A DNA stretch of 44,231 nt from JBBCJM01 sp037190175 (GTDB lineage Bacteria; Pseudomonadota; Alphaproteobacteria; Rhodobacterales; Rhodobacteraceae): assembly GCA_037190175.1 (NCBI GenBank), contig JBBCJM010000186.1, positions 1 through 44,231 of the forward strand, given 5' to 3'. Numbering within the stretch: position 1 is the first letter of the stretch; every line of letters begins with the position of its first letter. The notes under the pieces are model-generated. The model was not told the origin of the DNA and made no database searches. It saw only the letters and a list, made by a program, of their open reading frames with translations. The translations under genes and the position numbers were made by a program. This document shows positions 1 through 9,390 of this stretch, piece by piece.

Positions 1-8
1 GGAAAGCG

Positions 9-58
9 CCGGGGGGCCAGCCCCCCGGACCCCCCGGGATATTTATGGACAGAAGAAG
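9..58 (+). repeat. Dispersed stem-loop/tail element, copy A
   Basis: The arms CCGGGGGG (9-16) and CCCCCCGG (21-28) form a hairpin with the loop CCAG. It is followed by a C run and a tail containing GGGATATTTATGG and GACAGAAGAAG. The same stem plus tail occurs at four other places in the window. In this orientation it would act as a terminator for a plus-strand gene left of the window, facing the end of the minus-strand nucleoside hydrolase gene. Terminator function is inferred; the structure and repetition are seen. Confidence 0.6.
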
Positions 59-71
59 GGGCGGGCGGGGG

Positions 72-962
72 TCATTCGAGGCCCGCGGCGAGGGTTTCGA
101 GGACTGCGGACCCGTCCACCGTCATCGCCACCTTGACAGGATGGGAGCCGGGGATCAGGGCGCCGGGGTGGGTGGTCAGGTCGGTTGTCAAGTGTAGGGT
201 CTCGATCCCGAACAGCCCAGGGTGGCGGGCCAGCACCGGCACGCAGGGGTCGTGCAGCGGGCGGCTTTCCGGGCCGGCGCCGGGGGTGGCGTCGAAATAG
301 GCCGCCACCAGCGCGGCGACCGCCTGCGCCCGCGGGCGGGGCGAGCGGGCGAGGCGGGCGAGCCAGGCCGCATCCGCCCGCACCCGGCGGGTCACGTCGA
401 GGGGGACGAGGGTCAGGTCGAGGCCGGCCTTCAGTACTAGGTCCAGCGCCTCGGGGTCGTGGGCGAAGTTGAACTCGGCCTTCGGCCCCATGTTGCCCGG
501 CTCATGGACCGCCCCGCCCATGGCGATCACGCGGTGGAGGCGCGCCGCCGCCTGCGGGGCGCGGTCGAGCAGCAGGGCGAGGTTGGTCAGCGGCCCGAGG
601 CAATGCAACTCGAAGGCGCCCGGCGGCTCGGCCAGCAGGCGGGCGGCGAGCCAGTCGGCGGCAGGGCCGGGTTCGGGGGCGGCGGCGGGTTCGGGCAGCA
701 TGACCCCGCCCAGCCCGTCGCGCCCGTGGATGCGGGTCTCGTCGCGGCCCTCGCGCGCCAGGGGGCGGGGGGCGCCGGGGATGACCGGGGTGGGGGTGCC
801 GGCCAGCGCGGTCAGGCGCAGCGCGTTGCGGGTGGTGAGGCCAAGGCCGATGTTGCCGGCCACGGTGGTGATGGCCTCCACGGTCATCCCGGGCTCGGCC
901 AGGGCCCAGAGGATCGCCACGGCGTCGTCCAGCCCGGGATCGGTGTCGATGATCACCCTCAT
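72..962 (-). CDS. Inosine-uridine-preferring nucleoside hydrolase family protein
   Basis: This 296-residue protein has the hallmarks of nucleoside hydrolases, which cleave the N-glycosidic bond of (deoxy)ribonucleosides to free base plus ribose. The calcium-binding motif DTDPGLDDA lies at residues 6-14. HGRDGLGG, a GPLTNLA segment, an AEFNFAHDPEA segment and a C-terminal HDPC follow in family order, and the length is typical. The frame is open further upstream, but the ATG at 962 is chosen because the conserved N-terminus begins there and because it overlaps the TGA of the M20 gene (ATGA). It is the last gene of the purine operon, fitting a role in feeding nucleobases to the upstream deaminases. 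Which nucleoside is cleaved cannot be told. Confidence 0.93.
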   Translation of the reverse strand: MRVIIDTDPGLDDAVAILWALAEPGMTVEAITTVAGNIGLGLTTRNALRLTALAGTPTPVIPGAPRPLAREGRDETRIHGRDGLGGVMLPEPAAAPEPGPAADWLAARLLAEPPGAFELHCLGPLTNLALLLDRAPQAAARLHRVIAMGGAVHEPGNMGPKAEFNFAHDPEALDLVLKAGLDLTLVPLDVTRRVRADAAWLARLARSPRPRAQAVAALVAAYFDATPGAGPESRPLHDPCVPVLARHPGLFGIETLHLTTDLTTHPGALIPGSHPVKVAMTVDGSAVLETLAAGLE

Positions 963-2326
963 CCCAGCGCCTCCAGGATGCGGATCCACGACCGGATCCC
1001 GCGGCGGAGGCTCGACAGGTCGAACTTCTCGTTCGGCGCGTGGATGCGGTTCATCAGCGAGGCGAAGCCGACCAGCAGCGCCTCGGCCCCGGTGGCCCGG
1101 GTCAGCATGGGCAGGATCGGCAGCGAGCCGCCGGTGCCCATCAGCGCCACGTCGCCCCATTCCTGCTTGAGCGCCCCGGTCACCGGGGCGAGGTAGGGGA
1201 AATCCGCAGGCAGGGCGTAGGGATGGCCCATGGTGCGGTCGGTGAACTCCACCTTCGCGTCCGGGGGCAGGTGTTTCAGCACATGCGCGCGGAAGAGGTC
1301 GCGGATGCGCATGGGATCCTGCCCGGCGACCAGGCGGAAGGCCAGCTTGGCAGTGGCCTCGCGCGGGACGATGGCCTTGAAGCCATCCCCCGCGTAACCC
1401 CCGGCGATCCCGTGGATTTCCGCTGAGGGGCGGGTCCAGAGCTGCTCAGTGATGGGCCGGTCGCATTCCCCCGCCGGGGCGGTCAGTCCCACGTCGCGCA
1501 GGAATTTCCCGCCGTCGAAGGGGTGCCTCGCCCAGGCCTGCCGGAACGCCTCGGGCACCTCCTGCACCCCGTCGTAGAAGCCCTCGATGGCGATGGAGCC
1601 GTCCGGCCGCTTCAGGGTGGCGAGCACCTGCACCAGCGCCTCCACCGCATTGCGGGCGGCGTTGCCGTAGATGCCGGAATGCAGGTCGCGGTCGGCGGTG
1701 GTGAGCCTGATGTCCTGCCCGCAGATGCCGCGGTTCATGATGGTGATCGCGGGGGTCTCGGCGTCCCACTGGTCGCTGTCGCAGACCAGGATCACGTCGG
1801 CCTGCAACTCCCCTGCGGTCTCGGCGAGGAACGGGGCGAGCGAGGCGGAGCCCGATTCCTCCTCGCCCTCGAAGAGGAAGGAGACACGGCAGGGGAGTTG
1901 CCCGCGCTCCGCGAGGATGACCCGGCACGCCTCGACGAAGGTCATCAGCGCGCCCTTGTCGTCCGAGGCGCCGCGGCCGCGGATCCAGGTCTCGCCATCG
2001 GGCTGCGGTTCCAGCACGGGGGCGAAGGGCGGATGGTCCCAGAGCGCGGGGTCGCCGGCGGGCTGCACGTCGTAATGGCCGTAGAACAGCACCCGCGGGC
2101 TGCCCTCCGGCCCCGGCAGATGGGCCACCACCATCGGCAGCCCCTGCGTCTCGCGCAGCGAAGCCTCGGCGCCCATCCCCGCCAGATCCGCCCGCAGCCA
2201 CTCCGCCGCCGCCCGGCAGTCGCCGGCATGGGCGGGGTCGGTGGAGACGGAAGGGATGCGGATCAGCTGGAACAGCCGGTCGAGCGCGGCGGGCAGGTCG
2301 GCCTCGGCGCGGGCCAGCGGGCTCAT
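959..2326 (-). CDS. M20 family metallopeptidase (dipeptidase-like)
   Basis: This 455-residue cytoplasmic di-zinc hydrolase belongs to the M20 peptidase family. Visible metal and catalytic positions are GHYDVQPA (His and Asp, about residues 84-91), RGASDDKG, EGEEESGS (general-base Glu-Glu) and the late His in RIHAPNEKF. An internal dimerisation (lid) domain is expected around residues 190-320. The ATG at 2326 forms an ATGA overlap with the preceding amidohydrolase, and its own stop overlaps the nucleoside hydrolase start, so the three are probably translationally coupled. In a purine operon it may hydrolyse an N-carbamoyl or amide intermediate rather than a dipeptide, since M20 relatives include carbamoylases and allantoate amidohydrolases. 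That substrate idea is inference from context; the motifs fit the dipeptidase branch best. Confidence 0.9.
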   Translation of the reverse strand: MSPLARAEADLPAALDRLFQLIRIPSVSTDPAHAGDCRAAAEWLRADLAGMGAEASLRETQGLPMVVAHLPGPEGSPRVLFYGHYDVQPAGDPALWDHPPFAPVLEPQPDGETWIRGRGASDDKGALMTFVEACRVILAERGQLPCRVSFLFEGEEESGSASLAPFLAETAGELQADVILVCDSDQWDAETPAITIMNRGICGQDIRLTTADRDLHSGIYGNAARNAVEALVQVLATLKRPDGSIAIEGFYDGVQEVPEAFRQAWARHPFDGGKFLRDVGLTAPAGECDRPITEQLWTRPSAEIHGIAGGYAGDGFKAIVPREATAKLAFRLVAGQDPMRIRDLFRAHVLKHLPPDAKVEFTDRTMGHPYALPADFPYLAPVTGALKQEWGDVALMGTGGSLPILPMLTRATGAEALLVGFASLMNRIHAPNEKFDLSSLRRGIRSWIRILEALG

Positions 2327-3632
2327 GCCCGGCCCCGGTCGATCCCGGTCACGATGGCGCCGAACTCGGTGGCCACCTGCCGCGCGTCGGCCATCACCTG
2401 CGCCTCCTCCAGCGTCAGCACCTGCCGGTCGCGCATCAGCCATTCCCCCGCGCAGATCACGTCGCGCACGTCCGGCGCCATGGCGGCGAAGACCAGGGTG
2501 GCGTAGGGGTCCCAGACCGGGTGCAGGCGGGGGTCGCTCAGGGAAACCCGGATCAGGTCGGCCTGCTTGCCGGGCTCCAGGGAGCCGATGTCGCGGTCCA
2601 TCCCCAGCACCCGCGCGGCCTCGATGGTGGCCATGCGGATCACCTCGCGGGCGGGCATGGGCTTGCGGCTGTGCCCCAGCAGCTTCTGGAACATCGAGAC
2701 CGGGCCGAACTGGGCGAAGAGGTCCAGCGTATTGCCCGACATGGCGCCATCGGTGCAGATGCCCACCGGGATGCCGCGCGCCCGCATCGCCTCGACCGGC
2801 GCGATGCCGCGGCCTGCCTTGGCGTTCGACCGCGCGTTGTGGGCCACCCGCACATCGGCTTCCGCCATCCGGTCCATGTCGGCGTCGGTGACGAACAGGC
2901 AATGCGCGGCGATGAGGCCCGATTTCAGCAGCCCCGCCCGGTCCACCACCTGCACCGGCCGCAGCCCGTGGGTCCGCTCGGCCCATTCGTTCTCGCTGAC
3001 CATCTCGGCCATGTGCAGCTGGACGGGAGCGTATGGGTGGGCGGCGGACCATTCCGCCACCCGGGCCATGACGGGGATGTCGGTCGAATAGGGCGCATGG
3101 GGGGCGATGGAGGGGGTCACCCTCGGATGGCCGCGGAACTCGTCCACCAGAGCCTCGGTCAGCGCGAAGCCCTCGTCGAAGCTGCGGGCGTCGGGCGGGT
3201 CGAAGTCGGCCAGCGTCTGGCCCACCACGCCGCGCATCCCGGCGCGGTCGATCACCCGGCCCACCTCCTGCTCGAAATAATACATGTCGGCCACAGTGGT
3301 GACGCCGCCGCGGATCAGTTCCAGCGCGGCGAGGGCGGAGCCGATGCGTACGGTGCGCGGGGTGATCGCCCGGCGCTCCAGCGGCAGGACGTAGCGGAAC
3401 AGCCGGTCGTCCACGTCCTCGCCCAGCCCGCGGAACAGGCTCATCGTCATGTGGCAATGCGCGTTGACCATGCCGGGCAGGATCAGGTCGCCGCCGCAGT
3501 CGATGGCCTCGCCCTCCGGCGGCGGGCCGTCGCCCAGCGCGGCGATGCGGCTGCCCTCGATGCGGATCCATCCGGGGGCGTATTCGGTCAGCCCCGCGTC
3601 CATGGTCAGGATGCGGGCGTTGGTCAGCAGCG

Positions 3633-3636
<4 letters not shown>
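2323..3636 (-). CDS. TRZ/ATZ-type amidohydrolase (MtaD-like nucleobase/nucleoside deaminase)
   Basis: This 437-residue metal-dependent hydrolase belongs to the amidohydrolase superfamily. Visible metal and catalytic motifs are MVNAHCHM (first HxH), IAPHAPYS, QLHMAE, IAAHCLF and CTDGAMSGNTLDL (metal Asp), in the order seen in 5-methylthioadenosine/S-adenosylhomocysteine deaminases and chlorohydrolase relatives. The C-terminus GSLEPGKQADL closes the composite beta-sandwich. The start is the ATG at 3636 (MTLLTNAR), which overlaps the ATPase TGA as ATGA; a start seven codons upstream is less likely. It probably deaminates an aminopurine or adenosine-type compound delivered by the linked transporter. 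The exact substrate cannot be read from sequence in this promiscuous family; MTA deaminase, 8-oxoguanine deaminase and other activities remain possible. Confidence 0.88.
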
Positions 3637-4684
<1,048 letters not shown>

Positions 4685-4688
<4 letters not shown>

Positions 4689-5470
4689 TTGGTCAGGAAC
4701 GTCAGGCCAAGGGTGAACTCGACCACCGCCATCACGGCAACGGTCACCAGCATCAGCAGCACCGAGACCGAGGCGATCACGGGGTCGAAGAACTGCTCCA
4801 TATGCGCGAGGATCTGGATCGGCAGGGTCGAGACCCCCGGCCCGGTCAGGAAGATCGACACCGAGACATCGTTGATCGAGGTGATGAAGGCCAGAATGAA
4901 GGCGGCGATCACCCCGGCGCGGATATTGGGCAGGACCACGGTGAAGAACGCCTTCCACCGCGGGCAGCCCAGCGACACCGCCGCCTCCTCGATGGAGAAA
5001 TCGAACTGGTTGAGCGAGGCGCCCACCACCCGCACGCAATAGGGCAGCACCAGCAGCGCATGGCCGATCAAGAGCGCCGGGATGATCGGCACCCCCATGC
5101 CGGAGGCCACGGATTTCAGCAGGGAAAACCCCAGCACGATCTCGGGGATCAGCACCGGCAGCACGAAGACATTGGGCAGGAACCCCGGCAGCCCGCCCCG
5201 CCAGCGGGCCAGGGCATAGGCGGCCGGGATGCCGATCAGCAGCGACAAGGCGGTGCCGCAGATCGCCAGCAGGAAGGAGATCAGCATGGTGCGGCGGAAG
5301 GCGCCGATCTCGAACAGCCGCTCGTACCAGCGGAAGGTCAGCCCCTGCGGCGGGAAGGCGAGGTAGCTCGTGTCCGAGACCGAGGCGCCCAGGATGATGA
5401 CCAGCGGCGCCAGCAGGATGGCGAAGACCAGCACGGCGAAGGCGGTCAGCAGGGGATGGGTCCTGGGCAT
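4685..5470 (-). CDS. ABC transporter permease, PotC type
   Basis: This 261-residue inner-membrane protein has about six hydrophobic helices and the binding-protein-dependent transport signature (EEAAVSLGCPRWKAFFTVVLPNI, about residues 155-177) that contacts the ATPase. Its N-terminus MPRTHPLLTAFAVLVFAILL and size match PotC-like permeases, the second permease of polyamine-type importers. Its start codon follows the stop of the other permease by one base, and its stop overlaps the ATPase start, so it is part of a tightly packed operon. The cargo is not determined by sequence. Confidence 0.92.
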
Positions 5471-5471
5471 C

Positions 5472-6302
5472 TTACCCCGCCACCGGATTGAGCCTGCGGG
5501 CCAGCCGCGACATCGCCCAGACGGTGGCCAGCGTCACCACCGTCATGATCACCGAGATGGTCGAGGCGCGCACCCAGTCGAAGGTCACCATGGCCTGCTG
5601 GTAGAGGAAGGTCCCCATCATCATCTGCCGCTCGCCCCCCAGCAGTTGCGGCGTGGCGTAACTGGTGAAGGCCCCGGTGAAGACCAGCACCGCCCCCACG
5701 ATCAGCCCGGGCACCGCCATGGGCAGCACCACCTGCCGGAAGGTGGCCGCCGGCGTGGCGCCCAAACTGGCCGAGGCCTCGGTCAGGTCCTGCGGGATCG
5801 CCTCCAGCACGCCGACCAGGGTCAGCACCATCAGCGGCACGAAGAGATAGACCATGGCCACGATCACCGCCCCCTTGGTGTAGAGCATGGTCAGGGGCTC
5901 GTCGGTCAGGCCGGCCCAGAGCAGGAACCCGTTCAGGATGCCGTTGCGGCCCAGGATCACCATCCAGGCGAAGCTGCGCACCACCACCCCGGTCAGCAGG
6001 GGAAACACGGCGGCGATGATCAGCAGGCTCTTCAGCCGCCCCGGCGTTCGCGCCACCACCCAGGCGGTGGCGAAGCCGATCAGCACCGAGGCCAGGGTGG
6101 TGATCGCCGCCACCTCGAAGGTGCGCCACAGCACCTGCCGGCGGAAGGCCGAGGCGAAATAGTTCTGATAGCTGGCGAACAGCCCCGCCTCGGTGCCGAA
6201 GGTGGTCCCGAAGGTGTCCAGCACCGGCAGCCCCAGCGCCAGCACCACCAGCGCGGTCGCCGGCACCACCAGCGCCCAGGCGATCAGCCTGCCCTGCGTC
6301 AT
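5472..6302 (-). CDS. ABC transporter permease, PotB type
   Basis: This 276-residue inner-membrane permease has about six predicted helices. The EAA-type loop (LTEASASLGATPAATFRQVVLP, about residues 178-199) couples to the ATPase. Its composition and position before a PotC-like permease are those of PotB. It is preceded by a 131-bp gap containing the stem-loop element described at 6368, so its transcription probably reads through a partial terminator from the binding-protein gene. It ends with TAA one base before the next permease ATG. Confidence 0.92.
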   Translation of the reverse strand: MTQGRLIAWALVVPATALVVLALGLPVLDTFGTTFGTEAGLFASYQNYFASAFRRQVLWRTFEVAAITTLASVLIGFATAWVVARTPGRLKSLLIIAAVFPLLTGVVVRSFAWMVILGRNGILNGFLLWAGLTDEPLTMLYTKGAVIVAMVYLFVPLMVLTLVGVLEAIPQDLTEASASLGATPAATFRQVVLPMAVPGLIVGAVLVFTGAFTSYATPQLLGGERQMMMGTFLYQQAMVTFDWVRASTISVIMTVVTLATVWAMSRLARRLNPVAG

Positions 6303-6367
6303 CCCACTGTCCCGCGACCCAAGGTCATGTCCGCCCCCTCACCGCGAAGGACACCCCGATCTGTTCT

Positions 6368-6425
6368 CATCTTGGCGAAAATACTCTCGGGGGGTCCGGG
6401 GGGCAGACAGCCCCCCGGCGCTCTC
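6368..6425 (-). terminator. Stem-loop element, copy B, between binding-protein and permease genes
   Basis: The arms CCGGGGGG (6396-6403) and CCCCCCGG (6411-6418) enclose a 7-nt loop. On the minus strand the stem is followed by a C run and GAGAGTATTTTCGCC. It sits immediately after the binding-protein stop codon and before the two permeases, where partial terminators often set a high binding-protein to permease ratio. It is nearly identical over about 60 bp to the copy after putA at 29529. The partial-terminator role is inferred. Confidence 0.6.
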
Positions 6426-6433
6426 CGCAGGTG

Positions 6434-7459
6434 CTACATCCCGAAGATCTCGTTCCAGCGGTCGATCCAGTCCGCCTTCTTCTCGTTCATCGCGGCATAG
6501 TCCACCCGTTGCAGCGAGCCGATCACCTCGGGCCCATAGGTCCAGATCGCGGCCTGTTCCGGGGTCAGCACCACGTCGGGGCGCACCGGGGCGTCCACGC
6601 CCTGCTCGCCCTCGATCTGCTGCACGCCCTTCGACAGCATGAAGTCGATGAACTGGTGGGCGAGGTCCACGTTGGCCGCCCCGGTGGGGATGTTCAGCGT
6701 GTTCAGCGTGGCGATGTCGCCCTCGGCCAGGTCGGCCCAGACCATGGTGGGCACCGCGGCCTTCAGCGAGGCCATTGTGAAGTCCTGCGCCACGGCCACC
6801 GTGGCCTCGCCGGTGGAGATGAGGTTCGTCATCTCCGACCCGGTGTTGTAGTTCTTCACCACATTGGCCTTCAGCGCCTCGATCGCCTCGAAGGCCGGGC
6901 CGTCGTCGGCGAAGGCGTCGGTGCCGGCCTGTGCGCCGGCGCGCACCACGACCATGGGCCCGGCGGTGGTGGTGATGCCGGGCAGGGTGACCTGGCCCTT
7001 CAGATCCTCGCGCCAGAGGTCGGCCCAGGAGGTGATGGGCTGGACCTTGGCGCCGTCATAGACGATCCCGGTGCGGCCGATGGTATAGGCCGGCCCGTAT
7101 TCGCCCTGCGGCGCCTTGGCGAGGTCGTAGAGCGCGTCGATGTTGGTCAGCTTCGCGCGGTCCACCGGCTGGAACAGCCCCTGCGCGATCCCCTGCTGCG
7201 AGAAGGCGTCGGTCAGGAAGATCACGTCCACCCCGGCCCCGCCGCGGGCGGCCAGCTTGTTCAGCCGGTCGCCGTTGTTGCCGGTCTCGAACACCAGCTC
7301 GCAGCCGCAGATCTCCTGGAACGGCTTGACCACGTTGGCTTCCAGCTTTTCGCCGTTGAAGCCCCACCACGAGATCACCAGTTGCTCGGCATGGGCGGCG
7401 CCGGCGGCGAGGGCGAAGGCGGCGGAGGACAGAAGGGCGCGAAGGGCGGGGGCGGGCAT
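6434..7459 (-). CDS. Periplasmic substrate-binding protein, PotD/polyamine-type ABC transporter
   Basis: This 341-residue protein starts with a Sec signal peptide (MPAPALRALL followed by an Ala-rich core, cleavage near AHA-E at residue 24). The mature part begins EQLVISWWGFNGEKL, the typical first strand of group 1 extracellular solute-binding proteins. Further family features are GVDVIFLTDAF, YTIGRTGIVYD, SWADLW and a C-terminal WIDRWNEIF helix. It captures substrate in the periplasm for the two permeases encoded downstream. A good ribosome site (AGGAG) precedes the ATG. Spermidine or putrescine are the classic ligands of the family, but the surrounding purine enzymes make a nucleobase or nucleoside ligand at least as likely. 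Confidence 0.92.
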   Translation of the reverse strand: MPAPALRALLSSAAFALAAGAAHAEQLVISWWGFNGEKLEANVVKPFQEICGCELVFETGNNGDRLNKLAARGGAGVDVIFLTDAFSQQGIAQGLFQPVDRAKLTNIDALYDLAKAPQGEYGPAYTIGRTGIVYDGAKVQPITSWADLWREDLKGQVTLPGITTTAGPMVVVRAGAQAGTDAFADDGPAFEAIEALKANVVKNYNTGSEMTNLISTGEATVAVAQDFTMASLKAAVPTMVWADLAEGDIATLNTLNIPTGAANVDLAHQFIDFMLSKGVQQIEGEQGVDAPVRPDVVLTPEQAAIWTYGPEVIGSLQRVDYAAMNEKKADWIDRWNEIFGM

Positions 7460-7870
7460 GGCGGCAGCTCCTGAAATGGACGGGTCCCGGGGGCGAGCCT
7501 AGCCGCGCGCCGGTGCCGCCGCAAGCTGCGCCGCGGGGCCTAGCCGCGGGGCCTATAGCCTGATCGCCTCCATCAGAACCGCGCCGTCCGGGTGGCTCGC
7601 CGCGGATGAGGTGGCAGAGGCCATCGCCTCTGCCATGCGAGACGGGTGCAGCAAGACCGGCCGGGGCGCCCCAAGGCGTCCCGGCCAGCGCCCGCCCCGC
7701 CCATGGCGGGCGCTTCTCGCCCGCCGGGGCGGGCGCCGGCCTCTCGTGGTCTCTCGCTGACAGGTCTTCAGCCGCACCCGCGGGAAACGGGCGGGGGAAA
7801 CGCAATGCGTTTCCTTGCCCCGCCCGGGCCAGCAGGGGGGGCGCCGTCCCGGATCGAACATGATCCCGAC
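7460..7870. other. Non-coding stretch with three strong hairpins between guaD and the binding-protein gene
   Basis: No convincing gene is seen in these 411 bp; the open frames are Arg/Pro-rich and lack ribosome sites. Three inverted repeats stand out. TGGCAGAGGC/GCCTCTGCCA at 7612-7635 is a 10-bp stem with a 4-nt loop. A nested structure at 7683-7741 has outer arms GCGCCCGCCCCG (7688-7699) and CGGGGCGGGCGC (7725-7736) around an inner hairpin GGCGGGCG/CGCCCGCC. At 7789-7825, GGGCGGGG plus GAAACGCA pairs with TGCGTTTC and, after a 4-nt bulge, CCCCGCCC. It could be a dispersed repeat, a small RNA, or the leader of the transporter operon. A promoter for the binding-protein gene presumably lies toward the 7460 end. 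Confidence 0.5.
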
Positions 7871-9163
7871 CTAGCCGCGGGGCGCGGCGGGCAGCGGCCG
7901 GCCGCCGATCCAGACCGCGCACACCGCCCGGTCGTCGCCCATCATGATGGTGGGGAACAGCGCCTGCCAGATGGTGTCGGCCCTCCGGGTGGCCTGTTCG
8001 ATGGCGGGGGTGGAGGCGAGGTCGATCACCACCAGGTCGGCCTCCATCCCGGGCGCGATGCTGCCGATGCGGTCCTCGGCGCGCAGCGCGCGGGCCGAGC
8101 CCGCGGTGGCCAGCCACCAGAGCTGCGCCGGATGCAGCGCCTGCCCGCGCAGCTGCGCCACCTCATAGGCCGCGGCCATGGTGCGCAGCATCGAGAAGGA
8201 GGAGCCGCCCCCGGTATCGGTCGCCAGCCCCACCCGCAGGCGCGTGGCCAGCCCCATGTCGAACAGGCCCGAGCCGATGAAGGTGTTCGAGGTGGGGCAA
8301 TGCACCAGGCTGGCCCCGGCCTCCACCAGCCGGGCCTTCTCGCGTTCCGTCAGGTGGATGGCATGGCCATAGACCGCGCCCTTGCGCAACAGCCCCTGCG
8401 CCTCGTAGGTATCCAGGTAGTCGCGCGACTGGGGGTAGAGGCTGCGGACCCATTCGATCTCGTCGGTCTGTTCCGACAGGTGGGTCTGCATCAGGCAGTC
8501 CGGGTATTCGCGCCACAGCGCCCCCAGCGCCGCCAGCTGCTCGGGGGTGGAGGTGGGCGAGAAGCGGGGGGTGATGACGTAGTTCAGCCGCCCGACCCCG
8601 TGCCATTTCTCCAGGAGCGCCTTGCTGTCGTCATAGGCCGATTGCGCGGTATCCAGCAGCCCTTCCGGCGCGTTGCGGTCCATGCAGGTCTTGCCGGCAT
8701 AGAGCCGCATCCCGCGGGCTTGCGCGGCGGTGAAGATCGCGTCCACGCTGCCCGGGTGGATGGTGGCGTAGGAGCACACCGTGGTGGTGCCGTGGGCGGT
8801 CACCAGATCCAGATACCGCTCGGCGATTTCCCCCGCATAGGCGGGATCGGCCAGCCGCATCTCCTCGGGGAAGGTGTAGAGGTTCAGCCAGTCGATCAGC
8901 CGCTTGCCCCAGGAGGCGATCATCGCGGTCTGCGGGTAATGCACATGCGCGTCCACGAACCCGGCCGAGATCAGCGCCCGGCCATAGTCGGTCACCCGCG
9001 CCTGCGGGTGGCGGGCGCGCAGGTCCGCCCCGTCCCCCACCGCCACGATCCGCCCCTCCTCCACCAGCACGCCGCCATGGCTCCAGTGCCGCGCCGCGGC
9101 CTCGCCCTGCGCGAAGGGATCGGCGGCGAAGGTCAGGATCTGGCCGAGGAGAAGGTCGGGCAT
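7871..9163 (-). CDS. guaD: Guanine deaminase
   Basis: This 430-residue cytoplasmic zinc amidohydrolase converts guanine to xanthine plus ammonia. Family-specific features are SAGFVDAHVHYPQT (metal HxH, about residues 61-74), GKTCMDRNAPE, THLSEQ, YGHAIHL, the signature CPTSNTFIGSGLF, and LATDTGGGSSFSML with the metal Asp. The length is normal. The ATG at 9163 is preferred over a frame extension of 20 codons because the protein family starts at this point. It is the first gene of the minus-strand purine block, divergent from mgtE, and is separated from the transporter genes by 411 bp, so it may have its own transcript. Confidence 0.94.
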   Translation of the reverse strand: MPDLLLGQILTFAADPFAQGEAAARHWSHGGVLVEEGRIVAVGDGADLRARHPQARVTDYGRALISAGFVDAHVHYPQTAMIASWGKRLIDWLNLYTFPEEMRLADPAYAGEIAERYLDLVTAHGTTTVCSYATIHPGSVDAIFTAAQARGMRLYAGKTCMDRNAPEGLLDTAQSAYDDSKALLEKWHGVGRLNYVITPRFSPTSTPEQLAALGALWREYPDCLMQTHLSEQTDEIEWVRSLYPQSRDYLDTYEAQGLLRKGAVYGHAIHLTEREKARLVEAGASLVHCPTSNTFIGSGLFDMGLATRLRVGLATDTGGGSSFSMLRTMAAAYEVAQLRGQALHPAQLWWLATAGSARALRAEDRIGSIAPGMEADLVVIDLASTPAIEQATRRADTIWQALFPTIMMGDDRAVCAVWIGGRPLPAAPRG

Positions 9164-9185
9164 CTGTGTCTCCAGGTGGAGAGGG

Positions 9186-9230
9186 CCGGGGCGCTGCCCC
9201 GGACCCCGGAGTATTTCAGCCAAGATGAGG
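9186..9230 (+). repeat. Dispersed stem-loop/tail element, copy C
   Basis: The arms CCGGGGC (9186-9192) and GCCCCGG (9196-9202) form a short hairpin, followed by ACCCCGGAGTATTTCAGCC and AAGATGAGG. It matches copies A, B, D and E in order of parts. It is unusual in lying between two divergent genes (guaD and mgtE), where no plus-strand gene ends just upstream, so it is probably not simply a gene-end terminator here. Confidence 0.55.
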
Positions 9231-9291
9231 GGCCGGGGAAGGCTAGCGGCTTTGGCAGGGCAGGGGAAACGCGGCGGTGGGGCGGGGGGCG

Positions 9292-9304
9292 TGAAACTGT
9301 TTCA
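9292..9304. promoter_or_regulatory. Candidate operator palindrome between guaD and mgtE
   Basis: TGAAACTGTTTCA is a perfect 13-bp palindrome around a central T, placed 128 bp upstream of guaD and 87 bp upstream of mgtE. It is less GC-rich than its surroundings, which is what a repressor or activator half-site pair would look like. The cognate protein is not encoded next to it. Confidence 0.4.
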
Positions 9305-9345
9305 GGCGGCGGCGGAAAATGCTGCGGGGCTGTTGCGGCGCGGCG

Positions 9346-9365
9346 GGCGCGGTTATGGTCGCGCC
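9346..9365 (+). promoter_or_regulatory. Small hairpin in the mgtE leader
   Basis: GGCGCG (9346-9351) and CGCGCC (9360-9365) enclose an 8-nt loop, 25 nt upstream of the mgtE ATG. It could affect translation, but there is no similarity to a known magnesium riboswitch that I can recognise. Weak call. Confidence 0.25.
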
Positions 9366-9390
9366 GGCAACGGGGCTGCGGGAGGCGGGC

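Noticed and set aside
7553..7861. A 102-codon minus-strand open frame between guaD and the binding-protein gene
   Set aside because: It has Arg/Pro-rich composition, no ribosome site, and its DNA is dominated by three palindromes, so it is better explained as structured non-coding DNA. A repeat-derived small gene cannot be fully excluded.
9164..9390. Magnesium riboswitch (ykoK/M-box type) ahead of mgtE
   Set aside because: The spacer is too short for the known M-box and none of its conserved segments can be seen; only a small hairpin is present.
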